From assembly GCA_937916515.1 (NCBI GenBank), contig CALFSX010000118.1:1-32172 (forward strand): a stretch of 32,172 nt of DNA, read 5' to 3'. Source of the DNA: an uncultured Planctomycetaceae bacterium (lineage in GTDB: Bacteria > Planctomycetota > Planctomycetia > Planctomycetales > Planctomycetaceae). Numbering within the stretch: the first letter of the stretch is position 1; each line of letters begins with the position of its first letter. Under the pieces are notes generated by a model, which ran no database searches, was not told the origin of the DNA, and was given only the letters and a program-made list of their open reading frames with translations. The position numbers were made by a program, and so were the translations under genes. This document shows, piece after piece, positions 32,044 to 32,172 of the stretch.

Positions 32044-32172
32044 ATGCGTTATGTTCTGACACTCGCAGCTGCAGTATTAATGACTGCTTCTGCACAGGCT
32101 GGTGGCTGCTTCGGCGGCAAGGTTAGTTCTTGTTGCTCTGCTCCTTGTGCCTCTAGCTGTAGCCCATGCGGT
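32044..32172 (+). CDS. Small cysteine-rich secreted protein (partial)
   Basis: Only the first 43 codons are in the window. A signal peptide (MRYVLTLAAAVLMTASAQA, likely cut after Ala19) is followed by a Gly/Ser/Cys-rich start (GGCFGGKVSSCCSAPCAS) with six cysteines in the 22 visible residues after it. The ATG at 32044 lies ten bases after GGAGGGG; an in-frame TTG two codons earlier is possible but too close. The region probably forms a short CxxC-type, disulfide- or metal-linked secreted protein. Similar short Cys-rich secreted proteins are common in planctomycetes and some are abundant; the function is unknown. The rest lies beyond the window. Confidence 0.75.
   Translation, partial: MRYVLTLAAAVLMTASAQAGGCFGGKVSSCCSAPCASSCSPCG

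Overview
The window looks like part of a Planctomycetota chromosome of moderate GC, probably marine and of the Planctomycetaceae type; I cannot name the genus. The pointers are a secreted haem peroxidase with an N-terminal cysteine/EERxxLSA motif resembling the planctomycete LEPR-xLL exported-protein signal, followed by calcium-binding RTX repeats; a receiver-like protein with a TackOD1-type zinc-ribbon output domain; long Ala/Pro-rich single-span membrane proteins with no obvious homologues; and intergenic spaces full of palindromic dispersed repeats. No rRNA, tRNA, CRISPR array, transposase or phage gene was recognised.

Layout. (1) 1-7850 is a signalling and envelope region. On the minus strand lie an HlyD-type adaptor, a degenerate receiver with zinc ribbons, and a CBS-GGDEF diguanylate cyclase. 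Divergently on the plus strand lie two large single-span membrane proteins of unknown function. This could be a c-di-GMP-linked export or surface module, but no transporter or glycosyltransferase is in view. (2) 7999-9689 holds a small winged-helix-like protein and a polytopic membrane protein. (3) 10046-18953 (minus) is a fatty-acid degradation cluster read as acyl-CoA synthetase, thiolase, FadJ-type multifunctional enzyme, long acyl-CoA dehydrogenase, and a patatin-like lipase that could supply free fatty acids. (4) 19728-22484 is the secreted peroxidase. (5) 22485-24306 is a 1.8-kb gene-poor stretch filled with repeats, including a roughly 194-bp element of nested palindromes. (6) 24307-25836 has a small membrane protein and an anti-sigma kinase / STAS antagonist pair. 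(7) 26197-27180 is a membrane-anchored alpha/beta hydrolase. (8) 27292-31417 (minus) is a compact fatty-acid synthesis set: FabZ-like, FabG, an unusually long ACP, a second FabZ-like and FabF, which looks like a dedicated elongation module. (9) The window ends in the start of a small cysteine-rich secreted protein with a long, structured leader.

The most distinctive signal is the interplay of dispersed repeats with genes. One family (copies near 10.0, 13.3, 13.4 and 17.1 kb) lies across the 3' ends of three lipid-metabolism genes and supplies their stop codons and C-terminal tails. In FadJ and the acyl-CoA synthetase the tail is nearly the same peptide (RDASAGxGxERRDMLNxV). A second family (near 1, 120, 22850 and 24816) also keeps a similar peptide in one reading frame. 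Start sites were moved inward from the longest open frame wherever a Shine-Dalgarno sequence or family alignment supported it.
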